From positions 1-41,883 of the forward strand of contig JAIQGD010000025.1 in NCBI GenBank assembly GCA_020072765.1: a stretch of DNA of 41,883 bases. Direction: 5' to 3'. The translations under genes were made by a program, and so were the position numbers. Of the stretch, positions 24,803 to 32,893 are shown in pieces. Origin of the DNA: Terriglobia bacterium (GTDB lineage Bacteria > Acidobacteriota > Terriglobia > Acidiferrales > UBA7541). The notes below the pieces were generated by a model. It was not told where the DNA came from and ran no database searches. It worked only from the letters and a program-made list of their open reading frames with translations. Each line of letters opens with the position of its first letter. The stretch's first letter is position 1.

Positions 24803-25921
24803 TTAGCCTTTCTTGCGTTCAAATTCGCGCATGAAGGCCACCAGCGCATCCACAGCCTCGATGGGGACCGCGTTGTAGATGGAGGCGCGCATGCCGCCCA
24901 CCGAGCGGTGTCCTTTGACGCCGATGAGGCCGGCGGCCTCGGCCTCTTTCGCGAACTTTTTCTCGATGGCTTCGTCGCCTCCGGCCACGCGGAAGACGAC
25001 GTTCATGCGCGAGCGGGACTGCTTCTCGACGGGGCAGCGGTAGTAGCCGCTGGCGTCAATGGCGTCATAGAGGCGGCGGGCCTTTTCCTCGTTGCGCTTT
25101 TCCATGCCTGCCAGGCCGCCCACGCTCTCCATCCAATCGAGCACGAGTCCCAGGGCGTAGACGGCGAAAGTGGGCGGCGTGTTGTAGAGCGAGCGGTCCT
25201 TGATGAAGGTGCGGTATTGCAGAATCTTGGCGATGTTCTCGGGCGCGCGCTCGGCGAGGTCGCGCCGGGCGACGACGACGGTGACGCCCGAAGGGCCGAG
25301 ATTCTTCTGCGCGCCGGCGAAGATCAAACCGAACTGGCGGACGTCGAGGGGGCGCGAGGCGATGTCCGAGGACATGTCCGCCACGAGCGGCACGTTGCCG
25401 GTGGCCGGCATTTGGCTCCACTGCGTGCCTTCGATGGTGTTGTTGGTGCAGATATAGGCGTAGGAAGCGTCCGGCGAGAGGGTGATCTCATCGGTGCGCG
25501 GCACGCGGGTGAAGTGGTCGGCCTCGGTGGAAGCGGCCAGGCGGTGCTGCGCCAGCTTCTTGAGCTCCTCGATGGCCTTGGCCGTCCAGGAGCCGGTGTG
25601 CAGCATGTCCACGGGCTTGCCGGGCTGGTAGAGGTTCATCGGGACCATGGCGAATTGGAGGCTGCCGCCGCCCTGCAGGAGCAGGACGATGTAGTCGTCG
25701 GGAATGGCGAGCAGACGCCGCAGCGACTTTTCCACGGTGTCGTTGATGGCCTCGTACTCGGCCGAGCGATGGCTCAGCTCCATGACGGACATGCCCGTGC
25801 CGCGATAATCGAGGAGTTCTTCCCGGATGCGTTCGAGCACAGGCAGCGGGAGTGCCGCCGGCCCGGCGTTGAAATTGAAGGCGCGCTTGAGAGCGCTATT
25901 GGAATCCGATGATGAAGTCAC
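24803..25921 (-). CDS. serC: Phosphoserine aminotransferase
   Basis: 372 residues. It opens with RAFNFNAGPAALPLPVLE (13-30), then GTGMSVMELSHRS (41-53), the glycine loop LLLQGGGSLQFAM (80-92), and the PLP lysine K206 in FAGAQKNLGPSG. The C-terminal GLIGVKGHRSVGGMRASIYN is also diagnostic. It converts 3-phosphohydroxypyruvate and glutamate to phosphoserine and 2-oxoglutarate in serine synthesis, and may also act in pyridoxal phosphate synthesis. serA and serB are not adjacent in this window, so the gene stands alone here. Confidence 0.96.
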   Translation of the reverse strand: MTSSSDSNSALKRAFNFNAGPAALPLPVLERIREELLDYRGTGMSVMELSHRSAEYEAINDTVEKSLRRLLAIPDDYIVLLLQGGGSLQFAMVPMNLYQPGKPVDMLHTGSWTAKAIEELKKLAQHRLAASTEADHFTRVPRTDEITLSPDASYAYICTNNTIEGTQWSQMPATGNVPLVADMSSDIASRPLDVRQFGLIFAGAQKNLGPSGVTVVVARRDLAERAPENIAKILQYRTFIKDRSLYNTPPTFAVYALGLVLDWMESVGGLAGMEKRNEEKARRLYDAIDASGYYRCPVEKQSRSRMNVVFRVAGGDEAIEKKFAKEAEAAGLIGVKGHRSVGGMRASIYNAVPIEAVDALVAFMREFERKKG

Positions 25922-26085
25922 GTTGGATCATTCCCCTGTATGGAAGTATGGTGCCGCGCCGGAATACCGCCGGGCGGCGAGTGCGACACGTCAGAATAGC
26001 AGAAGTCGGTAGGGCATGGGAACGCAAGGGGTCCCAGTAGCGCGGGCGGGGTGAGGCGTGATATGAATGGGCCCAAGGGGATCGC

Positions 26086-26820
26086 ATGGAACCGAGGGAG
26101 AGGCCTACGACGTGCGCGGACTTGGCGGAGCTGGCGCCGCTGTATTTGAGCGGCGAACTCGACAGCCGCCGCGCGTCCGTTCTGGACGCTCACCTGAAGC
26201 GGTGTCCGGGGTGTTTCGAGGAGTTGCTGCGGCAGGCCCATGTGGGCGCTGCGCGGCGCAGGATTCAGCCCGTGGCGCGCCCCCACCGGCCGCGCCCGTG
26301 GGTGATCGCCGTGATGAGCGCCGCAGCAATGTTTCTGCTGGCCGCTCTGGGCTTCCTGGTGCTGATGGGGCCGCAGTTGGTACGCGTGTATGCCGCAGCG
26401 GCGCGGGATCACCGGCACGAGATCGCAGAGCGACAGCCCCGGCGATGGGTAACCGATCGGGCGCAGATAGCGGCGCTGGCGGACCGGCGAGGGGTGCCCG
26501 GTTCGGCGGTTCTGGCCCTTTCCGCGCAAGGGTATCATCTGGAGCGGGGCCGGCTGTGTTTCGTGGGCCGGCGCGTGTTTGTCCACCTGGTGTACTCCGC
26601 GGACGGGCATGAGTTCTCGGTGTATTTGCGCGGGCGGGGTACCGACCCGTTGCCCGGAGCCATCCGGGAAACGGTGAACGGAGCGCCGCTGCGGGTCTCC
26701 GAAGAGGGGAGCCAGCATGTGGCGTCGCTGGAGACGTCGCGGCTGACGGTTTTGATCGTGGACGACCAATCCCCGGAGGCGGCCCTCCGGTTTGCCCGAT
26801 TTGCCTCCACCGTGCTCTGA
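26086..26820 (+). CDS. Putative zinc-finger anti-sigma factor-like membrane protein
   Basis: 244 residues. The N-terminal ~50 residues resemble the zf-HC2/anti-sigma zinc-binding fold: TCADLAELAPLYLSGELD and HLKRCPGCFEELLRQ, with the H-x3-C-x2-C motif. A single membrane helix follows near 67-90 and the rest is extracytoplasmic with no known domain. This architecture is typical of anti-sigma factors for ECF sigma factors, but no sigma gene lies beside it, so the partner is unknown. The reading is family knowledge plus inference. ATG 26086 is preceded by a weak GGGG. Confidence 0.75.
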   Translation: MEPRERPTTCADLAELAPLYLSGELDSRRASVLDAHLKRCPGCFEELLRQAHVGAARRRIQPVARPHRPRPWVIAVMSAAAMFLLAALGFLVLMGPQLVRVYAAAARDHRHEIAERQPRRWVTDRAQIAALADRRGVPGSAVLALSAQGYHLERGRLCFVGRRVFVHLVYSADGHEFSVYLRGRGTDPLPGAIRETVNGAPLRVSEEGSQHVASLETSRLTVLIVDDQSPEAALRFARFASTVL

Positions 26821-26859
26821 AGCGCGCGAAATCGCCGCCACAACCTGCCTTCGCTTGTC

Positions 26860-26889
26860 TTGACACTGTTTGCATGCACCCAGTAGACT
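26860..26889 (+). promoter_or_regulatory. Sigma-70-type promoter for the DUF507 genes
   Basis: TTGACA at 26860-26865 and TAGACT at 26884-26889 are separated by 18 bp. The -10 box ends 36 bases before ATG 26926. This is the clearest housekeeping promoter in the window. Confidence 0.65.
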
Positions 26890-26925
26890 GAATTGCGTTG
26901 CGAATGCATCGCGGAGCGAAACCGA

Positions 26926-27207
26926 ATGCTTCTGTCCAGGGATTTTGTGGGCCACATCGCCAAGGAAGTGGTGAAGCGGCTGGTGGCCGGCAAAATGATC
27001 GAAAGCAAGAACGCGGAAAATCTGACGCAGCAGGTGCGGCAGGTGATGGCCGATGAGGTGGGAATCGAGGACCGGCTGAACGAGGAAGTACGCGAGATCC
27101 TGAACCGCTATTCCGAGGAGATGCGGCGGAGCGGCGCGTCGTATCAGGAGATGTACAAGAAGGTGAAGGGGCAGCTCGCCAGAGAAAGGAAGCTGATTCT
27201 CCGCTAA
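26926..27207 (+). CDS. DUF507 family protein, first copy
   Basis: 93 residues from ATG 26926, with GGAG a few bases upstream; a further in-frame start at 26893 lies too close to the promoter. The protein is helical and charged (MLLSRDFVGHIAKEVVKRL; EEVREILNRYSEEMRR), matching the short DUF507 family found in Acidobacteria, Deltaproteobacteria and Aquificae. The function is unknown. The gene lies 11 bp before a second DUF507 gene and the pair ends at a strong terminator, so it forms a compact two-gene operon whose products may form a heterodimer. Confidence 0.88.
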   Translation: MLLSRDFVGHIAKEVVKRLVAGKMIESKNAENLTQQVRQVMADEVGIEDRLNEEVREILNRYSEEMRRSGASYQEMYKKVKGQLARERKLILR

Positions 27208-27218
27208 CCCGGGCCGCT

Positions 27219-27512
27219 ATGCGACTGAGCCGTGAAAAGACCGTGCGATTGTCTCACCGCATCATTGACCTGCTGGTGTCGCTTCCCGACGTGGATTTTG
27301 TCGAGGACCGCGACACGATCCGGCAGGAAATCGTCAACATCATCACGTCGCTGCTGAAGCTGGAGGAGCAGGTGGACACCGAAGTGCGGGCCAAGATCAG
27401 CTCGCAGAAAAAGGAAGTCCTCGAAGGCAGCGAGGAGTGGGACATCCTGTACCGCAAATACTACGCCGAGGGACTCAAGCGGCTGGGCGTGGCCGAAGTT
27501 CACGCGCACTGA
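27219..27512 (+). CDS. DUF507 family protein, second copy
   Basis: 97 residues, MRLSREKTVRLSHRIIDLL with a predicted coiled coil across EEQVDTEVRAKISSQKKEV and the terminal YRKYYAEGLKRLGV. It is a diverged paralogue of the preceding gene. The two are conserved side by side in related genomes (family knowledge), which suggests that their products act together. No catalytic motif is apparent. Confidence 0.88.
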   Translation: MRLSREKTVRLSHRIIDLLVSLPDVDFVEDRDTIRQEIVNIITSLLKLEEQVDTEVRAKISSQKKEVLEGSEEWDILYRKYYAEGLKRLGVAEVHAH

Positions 27513-27549
27513 CGCCTGGTTTTTTATTTTATCCGCACTGAAATAGAAA

Positions 27550-27578
27550 GGCGCCCGGGGGAAACCGGGCGCCTTTTC
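27550..27578 (+). terminator. Rho-independent terminator of the DUF507 operon
   Basis: GGCGCCCGG, a short GGGAAA-type loop and CCGGGCGCC form a 9-bp GC stem directly followed by TTTTCC. It lies 38 bases after the stop of the second DUF507 gene. Confidence 0.85.
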
Positions 27579-27630
27579 CTTTTTCGGATGTCTTTCGCTT
27601 TCGCTCGAAGCTTCCAGCCGTGACCGCGCG

Positions 27631-28878
27631 TTAGGGCTGCTGATCGTCGGGGCGCTTCTTGAGCGTCGGGCGGTCGCTATCGTCGGTGGTTTGATCCGAG
27701 CCCGCCGAAGTGGAGCTGCCGTCGGCCTTGGTGTTGCCGCCCTTGTCGTGCTCGGTCTTCTTCCGCAGCGTTGGCTTATTGGACTTGGCGTCCTTGGCTT
27801 TGATGTTGAGTTCGATCATCTGCAGGCGCTGCTTGACGGAGTCGAACTCCGAGGTGGTCACGATGTACTGTTCGCGCGCCGGGAGGATGGTGGCGATTTC
27901 CTTCTGCGCCGCTTCGATGCGGTCCGGAGTGGGCGGGTGGCTGGAGAACGCCTTGGGAATTGTGCCGGGCTGTTTCTTTTCGTCCGCCTGGACCTTTTCG
28001 AAGAAGGCCACGAAGGCGTTGGGGTCGTAGCCGGCGTTGTACATGTATTGCAGGCCGAGATAATCCGCCTCGCGCTCGGCGTCGCGCGAGAACTTCAGGA
28101 AGGTAAGCGGGATACCCAAATTGATGCCCTGGTAGATGGCGTAGCCGGCCCAGGAGTAGGGAATGAAGATCATTGCCGGAATGGACGCCAAGTTTATGAT
28201 CTGGCCCTTGGTGGCTTGCTTGGTGCCGTGCCGCGCGCAGACGTGGGCGATTTCGTGAGCCATGACGCCAGCCATTTCCGCTTCCTCATCGGCGTGGAGA
28301 AGGATGCCGCTATTGACGTAGAAGAATCCGCCGGGGAGGGCGAAGGCGTTGACCTCGTCGGAATCGATGACCTTGATGGTGAACGGCACGCGGGCATCGG
28401 AATTGCGGACCAGATTCTGGCCCACGCGGTTCACGTATTCGGTGATGACCGGGTCGTCGATAAACTTGGCGTGTTTTTCTACTTCCTGCGATAGCTGCTT
28501 GCCGAGCTTAATCTCGCTCTCGATGGAATAAAAATCCAGGCCCTTTCCCACGCGGCGGTTGCCGATGGCGCTGACGTCGGCCTTGCTGCCGGGCTTCACG
28601 TTGGGATTATCCTTCTGGGGAACCACGTCGGAATTGGCGGCCGGGGCCGGGGCGGGCGGCGTGGTGGCCGGCGTCGTTGCCGGTGGTGCGGCCGGCGGCT
28701 GCTGGGTATCCGGTGGCTGCGAGGAGGCCGGCGGCTGCTGGGTATCCGGTGGCTGCGAGGAGGCCGGCGGCTGGGACGATTGCTGCTGCTCCTGCGGGGC
28801 GGCGGCCATGGCGGGCAGCGTGAAGAGCGAAGCGACCAGGAGCGTCGCCATCCACTGGGCGGCAAACGATTTCCTCAT
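27631..28878 (-). CDS. M48-family metalloprotease with signal peptide
   Basis: 415 residues from ATG 28878 (GGAGG 5 bases upstream). A signal peptide (about 1-26, ending LPAMAAA) precedes a Pro/Gln/Ser/Thr-rich linker (~27-90) with a duplicated 12-residue unit. The peptidase domain (~110-340) has the zinc motif HEIAH at 208-212 and the third ligand E270 in READYLGLQYM, as in the BepA/LoiP periplasmic M48 group. It probably degrades or helps assemble outer-membrane proteins. The C-terminal ~60 residues are charged and low-complexity (KPTLRKKTEHDKGG; DRPTLKKRPDDQQP) with a repeated PTL(R/K)K motif. The frame stays open far upstream, but that part is a shadow of the next gene. Confidence 0.92.
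   Translation of the reverse strand: MRKSFAAQWMATLLVASLFTLPAMAAAPQEQQQSSQPPASSQPPDTQQPPASSQPPDTQQPPAAPPATTPATTPPAPAPAANSDVVPQKDNPNVKPGSKADVSAIGNRRVGKGLDFYSIESEIKLGKQLSQEVEKHAKFIDDPVITEYVNRVGQNLVRNSDARVPFTIKVIDSDEVNAFALPGGFFYVNSGILLHADEEAEMAGVMAHEIAHVCARHGTKQATKGQIINLASIPAMIFIPYSWAGYAIYQGINLGIPLTFLKFSRDAEREADYLGLQYMYNAGYDPNAFVAFFEKVQADEKKQPGTIPKAFSSHPPTPDRIEAAQKEIATILPAREQYIVTTSEFDSVKQRLQMIELNIKAKDAKSNKPTLRKKTEHDKGGNTKADGSSTSAGSDQTTDDSDRPTLKKRPDDQQP
28691..28762 (-). repeat. Two exact 36-bp direct repeats in the M48 linker
   Basis: Units 28691-28726 and 28727-28762 are identical and are followed by a partial third copy. They encode two QPPDTQQPPASS-type 12-residue units, so the frame is preserved. 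This is a likely slippage site of variable length. Confidence 0.85.
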
Positions 28879-29021
28879 TGGAACCTCCGGACGAAGCCAG
28901 CTCAAATTATACTCCTTCAAAGCCGGGCTCTTCCTGGTCAATTCGATGGCGCGGTGCCGGGAAGGGTTTCCTCGGCGGTTGCCGAGGCGCAGGCGTTCGG
29001 CGCGCTCGGAGGCAATGTGGG

Positions 29022-30671
29022 CTACGGCTTGGGCGAAGGCTGCGGCGGCTCGGCCGGGGAAGAGGCGCGGGCCGGGGGCTCCCCATTGCGCCGGTCGACG
29101 TAATGGATCACGCGGTCGTAAGCGTCCTTGATCAGATCGTTCAGGGGCAGGACGGTGCCGTTCAAGCGCTGTTCGTCCAGCAGGTTCATGTCGACATCGG
29201 AGATGACCATCTGCTCCTGATTGACGGTGCCCTCGGCGGCGATGCCGTCGCGGGCGAAAAAATAGTCCGACGGCGTGAGGATGGCGGCCTGGCCGTAGTG
29301 CGTCGCCATGCAAGGGACTTCCGGTAGATTTCCGACGGTGCCGGCCATGGCCACGTAAATCTGATTTTCGCTGGCGCGGGCCTGGGCGCAATAGCGGACG
29401 CGGCAGAAACCCTGGCGTTCGTCCGTGCAGGAGGGAACGAAGACAATCTGCGCGCCGCCTTCGGCCAGCACGCGGGCCGCTTCGGGGAACTCGACGTCGT
29501 AACAGACCAGGATGGCGATGTTGCCGAAGTCGGTGTGGAAGACGTAGAAGCCGTGGCCGCGGCTCATCTGGTACTGCCCCTTTTCGGTCTGCGTTAAATG
29601 GACTTTCTTCTGGCGAAAAATGCGGCCGTTGGGCGTGAACAGGTGCGCGGCGTTGAACAGTTCGCCGCGCTCGATGATCGGATGCGTTCCGGCGATGATG
29701 TACATTCCGGTCTGCGTGGCCAGGCGCTTGAACAGAGCTTCGTACTCGGGCGTGAGCTGCGCCAGGCGGCGCACGGCGCGCGCCGGAGCGGCTTCGCGCA
29801 GGTAGCTGAGCAGTTGCATCGTGAAATACTCGGGGAACAGGACGAAGTGGGTGTGGTATTCCTGGGCGCTGCGGACGAAGAACTCGGCCTGCGTGGCGAA
29901 CTCCTCGAAGCGCGTGATGGGGCGCAGCAGGTACTGCATCGCGGCAATGCGCACGTGCGCGGGCCGGGGATGCGCGCGGCCCGCTTCCTCGGCCAGTTCC
30001 TCGATGGCGGCCTGCTCTTCGGCGGCTTCCAGGCCCACCGCCGCCACGTATTCGGGGTTCAGCCATTCGAGCAGCGTGGCAAAGCCGCGCGAATCGGGAT
30101 CGTCGAGATACTCGGGCACCACGTCGAGCACCACCAGGCCGTTGGCGAGCTGAAAGCTCAGCGTCGGATCTTTTCTCCTGCCCTTGACCACTTCGGCCAC
30201 ATATTCCTGCGGGGTCATGTGGCTTGAGACGGCGGCGTAGGCGGGGATGCGTCCGCCGGTCAGCAGCCGTTTCAGGCCGCGCTCCTTGATCAGTGTTTTG
30301 CGCGCTTCGTAGAAGAGGGAACCGGCGCCGCGGCGGCGGGTGTGCGGGTCAACGCACATGTCCGCGCCGTAAAGGGTGGTTCCGCGGGGGTTATGCGTGC
30401 TGAACGTGCCGTGGCCGGTGATGGCCGGCCATTTCGCCGACTCGGCGTAATCGTCCCAGTCGATGATCAGCGAACTCGACGAACCCAGCAGGCGGCCGGT
30501 TTCGTCCACCGCCACCAGCTGGCCCTCGGGGAAAATGGTGAGATGCTGCGTGAGCTCCGCAGGGCTCCAGGCGAGCCCTTCCGGGTATACGTGGCGCTGT
30601 AATGCCACCACCGCCGGGATATCCTCCGGCGTCATGCGCCTCACGACGAGACCGGGTTTCGCGGCGTCCAT
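29022..30671 (-). CDS. GNAT acetyltransferase-nitrilase superfamily fusion
   Basis: 549 residues from ATG 30671; a GTG at 30716 would add 15 non-conserved residues. The N-terminal GNAT domain (~8-190) includes ADMCVDPHTRRRGAGSLFY, the acetyl-CoA loop. The C-terminal carbon-nitrogen hydrolase domain (~240-530) has the full Glu-Lys-Cys triad: E281 in LFPEYF, K356 in QKKVHL and C390 in LVCYDVEFPE. Such two-domain proteins are known in several phyla and are annotated as bifunctional, but the substrate is unknown. The tail is Pro/Ala-rich. The gene is on the same strand as the M48 gene, 143 bp upstream of it. Confidence 0.9.
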   Translation of the reverse strand: MDAAKPGLVVRRMTPEDIPAVVALQRHVYPEGLAWSPAELTQHLTIFPEGQLVAVDETGRLLGSSSSLIIDWDDYAESAKWPAITGHGTFSTHNPRGTTLYGADMCVDPHTRRRGAGSLFYEARKTLIKERGLKRLLTGGRIPAYAAVSSHMTPQEYVAEVVKGRRKDPTLSFQLANGLVVLDVVPEYLDDPDSRGFATLLEWLNPEYVAAVGLEAAEEQAAIEELAEEAGRAHPRPAHVRIAAMQYLLRPITRFEEFATQAEFFVRSAQEYHTHFVLFPEYFTMQLLSYLREAAPARAVRRLAQLTPEYEALFKRLATQTGMYIIAGTHPIIERGELFNAAHLFTPNGRIFRQKKVHLTQTEKGQYQMSRGHGFYVFHTDFGNIAILVCYDVEFPEAARVLAEGGAQIVFVPSCTDERQGFCRVRYCAQARASENQIYVAMAGTVGNLPEVPCMATHYGQAAILTPSDYFFARDGIAAEGTVNQEQMVISDVDMNLLDEQRLNGTVLPLNDLIKDAYDRVIHYVDRRNGEPPARASSPAEPPQPSPKP

Positions 30672-30804
30672 GGCGAATTCCAAGGCGAGAATAGCAAGAA
30701 TTTGCCCAGATGTCACAAGCGATGGTGGCGGGCGGCCCGGCCTTTAGCCTTTGATCTGGAAGGCGCTTTGGCTCTCAATGCCCCACGCGGGAGGGTGAAA
30801 ATGG

Positions 30805-30834
30805 CCGCGCCGCTTTCCGGGGAAAGCGGCGCGG
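30805..30834 (-). terminator. Hairpin downstream of the porin-like gene
   Basis: CCGCGCCGCTTTCC-GG-GGAAAGCGGCGCGG is a perfect 14-bp inverted repeat 30 bases after the porin stop. On the minus strand it is followed by CCATTTTCACC, a weak U-tract, so it probably ends the porin transcript. It lacks the AA spacer of the REP-like elements. Confidence 0.6.
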
Positions 30835-30863
30835 GGAAATGGTGAGGAACGCGGAGCCGGCGG

Positions 30864-32546
30864 CTAGGGCAGAACGTAGCGCACGCTGACATAGCCCATG
30901 ACGAGGTGCGCGTTCTTGGGTGCCCCCAGCGCGACGAACCACGGGGCGCGCGTTACGTAGGACACCTGCGTGACGAGTTGCATGGCGCCGTACTGCGGGT
31001 TCTTCCAGAACGTTTGCGTCAAGTCCAACGTACCTTCCTGCACGGCGCGGTTGGCGCTGTTGGGTGAGTTCGGCCCGCCGAAGCCGATGAAGGGCTTCAC
31101 GACCAGCGGCGAAGTGATGTCCTGAAAGGTGTTGCGCTGGAAGTAGGCTCCGCCGTAGTAAGCCGCCACTAACGTCCTGGGGCTGACCTGAGCTTCGAAG
31201 CCAAGAACCCCCGACCCGGAATGAACCAGGGAAGGAAGGATGTTGTAGCCCGCCAGCCCATACGCCACCGGACGTATGACCACATCCGGCCCCAATCCCA
31301 GCAGGTAACGGCCGCCGCCATCGCTGTAGAAGCCGTTGAACAGCACGCGGTAGTTCTTGACGATCTCCACGTTGGCCGCGGCTTCGACGCCTCCGCCCAC
31401 CTTCGTGTGCGGCTCAAACGTAATACCAGTGATTGGGACGACGGTCGCTTTTACCGTGGTGAGTAAGCCGGCCACCTCCGCGTGGAGATGCCTTCCGGAG
31501 AAGTCCGTGTCGTAAGCGACTTTGGAAATGAAATCGGGAGCGACGTTGGGGGTGGCGGTGTTGTTGGCGGCGTCAAACTGCGGCCCCAGCGCCGCATTGA
31601 ATTGAAATGGGTAGATGACTTCCCCGGCGCCGACATACTGCTGGGGATTTTCGACGGCCACGCCGAAGGCCCATTTTTCATTGGGGTGATACACCAGCCG
31701 GAACTGCGCGGCGCGGGTCAGGCTCATCCCCACTTGGAAGTTGGGATCGACGTTGATGGTGTTAGCCACGTCGGTGGATACGGCCGACAGGCCCACGCGA
31801 TTGGGCGTCAGCCAGCTCCAGGTTTGTCCTCCCAGGATCTCCCACTTGCCGCGCTTCAGGTCGAGCCAGAAATGGCGGACCCGCTGGGTATGGCTGTTGG
31901 TGGAGACGAAGACGTTGGCCGCGTCATTGCCCAGAAAATCCATTTCCAGGTAGCCCGTGACGTTGTTTTCGCCGTACTTGCCCGCGGTTTTCAGGGAGAT
32001 GCGGGAGTTTTGCGAGGTCAGGCGAATCTCCGACAGATGGCCGTAGATCGTGTTGTTGAAAGGCACGGTGCCGAAAGTCGTCGACATTCCGCTTCCCAGG
32101 TTGGTGGACCGGAAGAAGGTGGTGAAGTCCACGAATCCCCCGGGAGTGAATTCGGTTCCGCCAATGCGCACGGAGAGCGGGGAATCTTTGGGTGGTGCCT
32201 GGGACTGCGCCCCGCCGCCATAGGCGGGAGCGTCGATGGCGCGGGCCGGGCTGGCCGGCGCGCGCAGGGCCGCATCGATCAAGCGCGGCTGTTGGTCGTC
32301 GGTCTTGGCCGAGGCATCCTGTTTGGCGGATACCATCTGGCGCAGCGCCTCGATTTCCTGCTGCTGTTGCGCGATCTGCCTCTGCTGCTCGGCGAGCGCC
32401 TCGCGCAGCTTGGCGAGATCATTGGCTACGGTGGACGCTTCGGAGCCGGAGCTCTTGGCATCGGAATCAGCGGCTCGCGCCGCCGCGGGAGCGATCAGCA
32501 AACTTGCAGCAAGCATGAGAATAGCGAGCCCGTTCAATCGTTTCAT
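30864..32546 (-). CDS. Outer-membrane porin-like beta-barrel protein
   Basis: 560 residues from ATG 32546, with GAGGG upstream. A signal peptide (1 to about 26, ending PAAARA) is followed by a coiled coil at ~38-72 (AKLREALAEQQRQIAQQQQE), a linker, and a long beta-rich region with alternating aromatic residues (VRIGGTEFTPGGFVDFTTFF; VRHFWLDLKRGKWEILGGQT). The design, N-terminal trimerising coil plus barrel, resembles the OprP/DcaP-like porins, and the likely role is solute uptake. The chain ends YVSVRYVLP rather than in a terminal Phe. The substrate is unknown. An open frame extends 58 codons upstream of the start but has no signal sequence. Confidence 0.85.
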   Translation of the reverse strand: MKRLNGLAILMLAASLLIAPAAARAADSDAKSSGSEASTVANDLAKLREALAEQQRQIAQQQQEIEALRQMVSAKQDASAKTDDQQPRLIDAALRAPASPARAIDAPAYGGGAQSQAPPKDSPLSVRIGGTEFTPGGFVDFTTFFRSTNLGSGMSTTFGTVPFNNTIYGHLSEIRLTSQNSRISLKTAGKYGENNVTGYLEMDFLGNDAANVFVSTNSHTQRVRHFWLDLKRGKWEILGGQTWSWLTPNRVGLSAVSTDVANTINVDPNFQVGMSLTRAAQFRLVYHPNEKWAFGVAVENPQQYVGAGEVIYPFQFNAALGPQFDAANNTATPNVAPDFISKVAYDTDFSGRHLHAEVAGLLTTVKATVVPITGITFEPHTKVGGGVEAAANVEIVKNYRVLFNGFYSDGGGRYLLGLGPDVVIRPVAYGLAGYNILPSLVHSGSGVLGFEAQVSPRTLVAAYYGGAYFQRNTFQDITSPLVVKPFIGFGGPNSPNSANRAVQEGTLDLTQTFWKNPQYGAMQLVTQVSYVTRAPWFVALGAPKNAHLVMGYVSVRYVLP

Positions 32547-32893
32547 AAACCCTCGTTTCTGCTGGTCAGCGTGGTGTGGTGTCAATTTGCACCGGTTCGT
32601 GCCGCCCCCCGGCGGGCACAAACCGCCACTATGTTCCTCGACCTCTCCTGGCGCTGCAAGTGCGTGCGTCACAGCGATGCTCAAAGGGTACCTGTACAGC
32701 CCGTGTCCCTCGGGAATCACTCCGGGGAAGCGGGTTTTCTGGCTGCTGCGATGCCGCCAGGGTGGGTTCTGCGGTAACGATTTGGCGACACATGCGCAAG
32801 GTACTATCGACGGAAGCGGCCATCGGGTCTAGGTTGAGTGGAGGTAGTAACCGGGCTGCGCGCCCATCCTTTCGCGCGTGAGGTTAGGCGAGC
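32547..32893. other. Intergenic region between divergent genes (347 bp)
   Basis: It separates the porin gene (-) from the GGDEF-like gene (+), so it should hold both promoters; I cannot assign either with confidence. An imperfect hairpin lies at about 32603-32630 (GCCGCCCCCCGGCGGGC). No RNA gene is seen. Confidence 0.45.

Noticed and set aside
20178-25921. Sigma-54 (-24/-12) promoters near the NtrX-type regulator
   Set aside because: TGGCAC strings occur (for example near 12206) but none has the GC at the required -12 spacing.
28879-30066. N-terminal extension of the M48 protease frame
   Set aside because: It overlaps the GNAT-nitrilase gene out of frame, is Arg/Pro-rich and lies upstream of a good signal peptide and ribosome-binding site at 28878.
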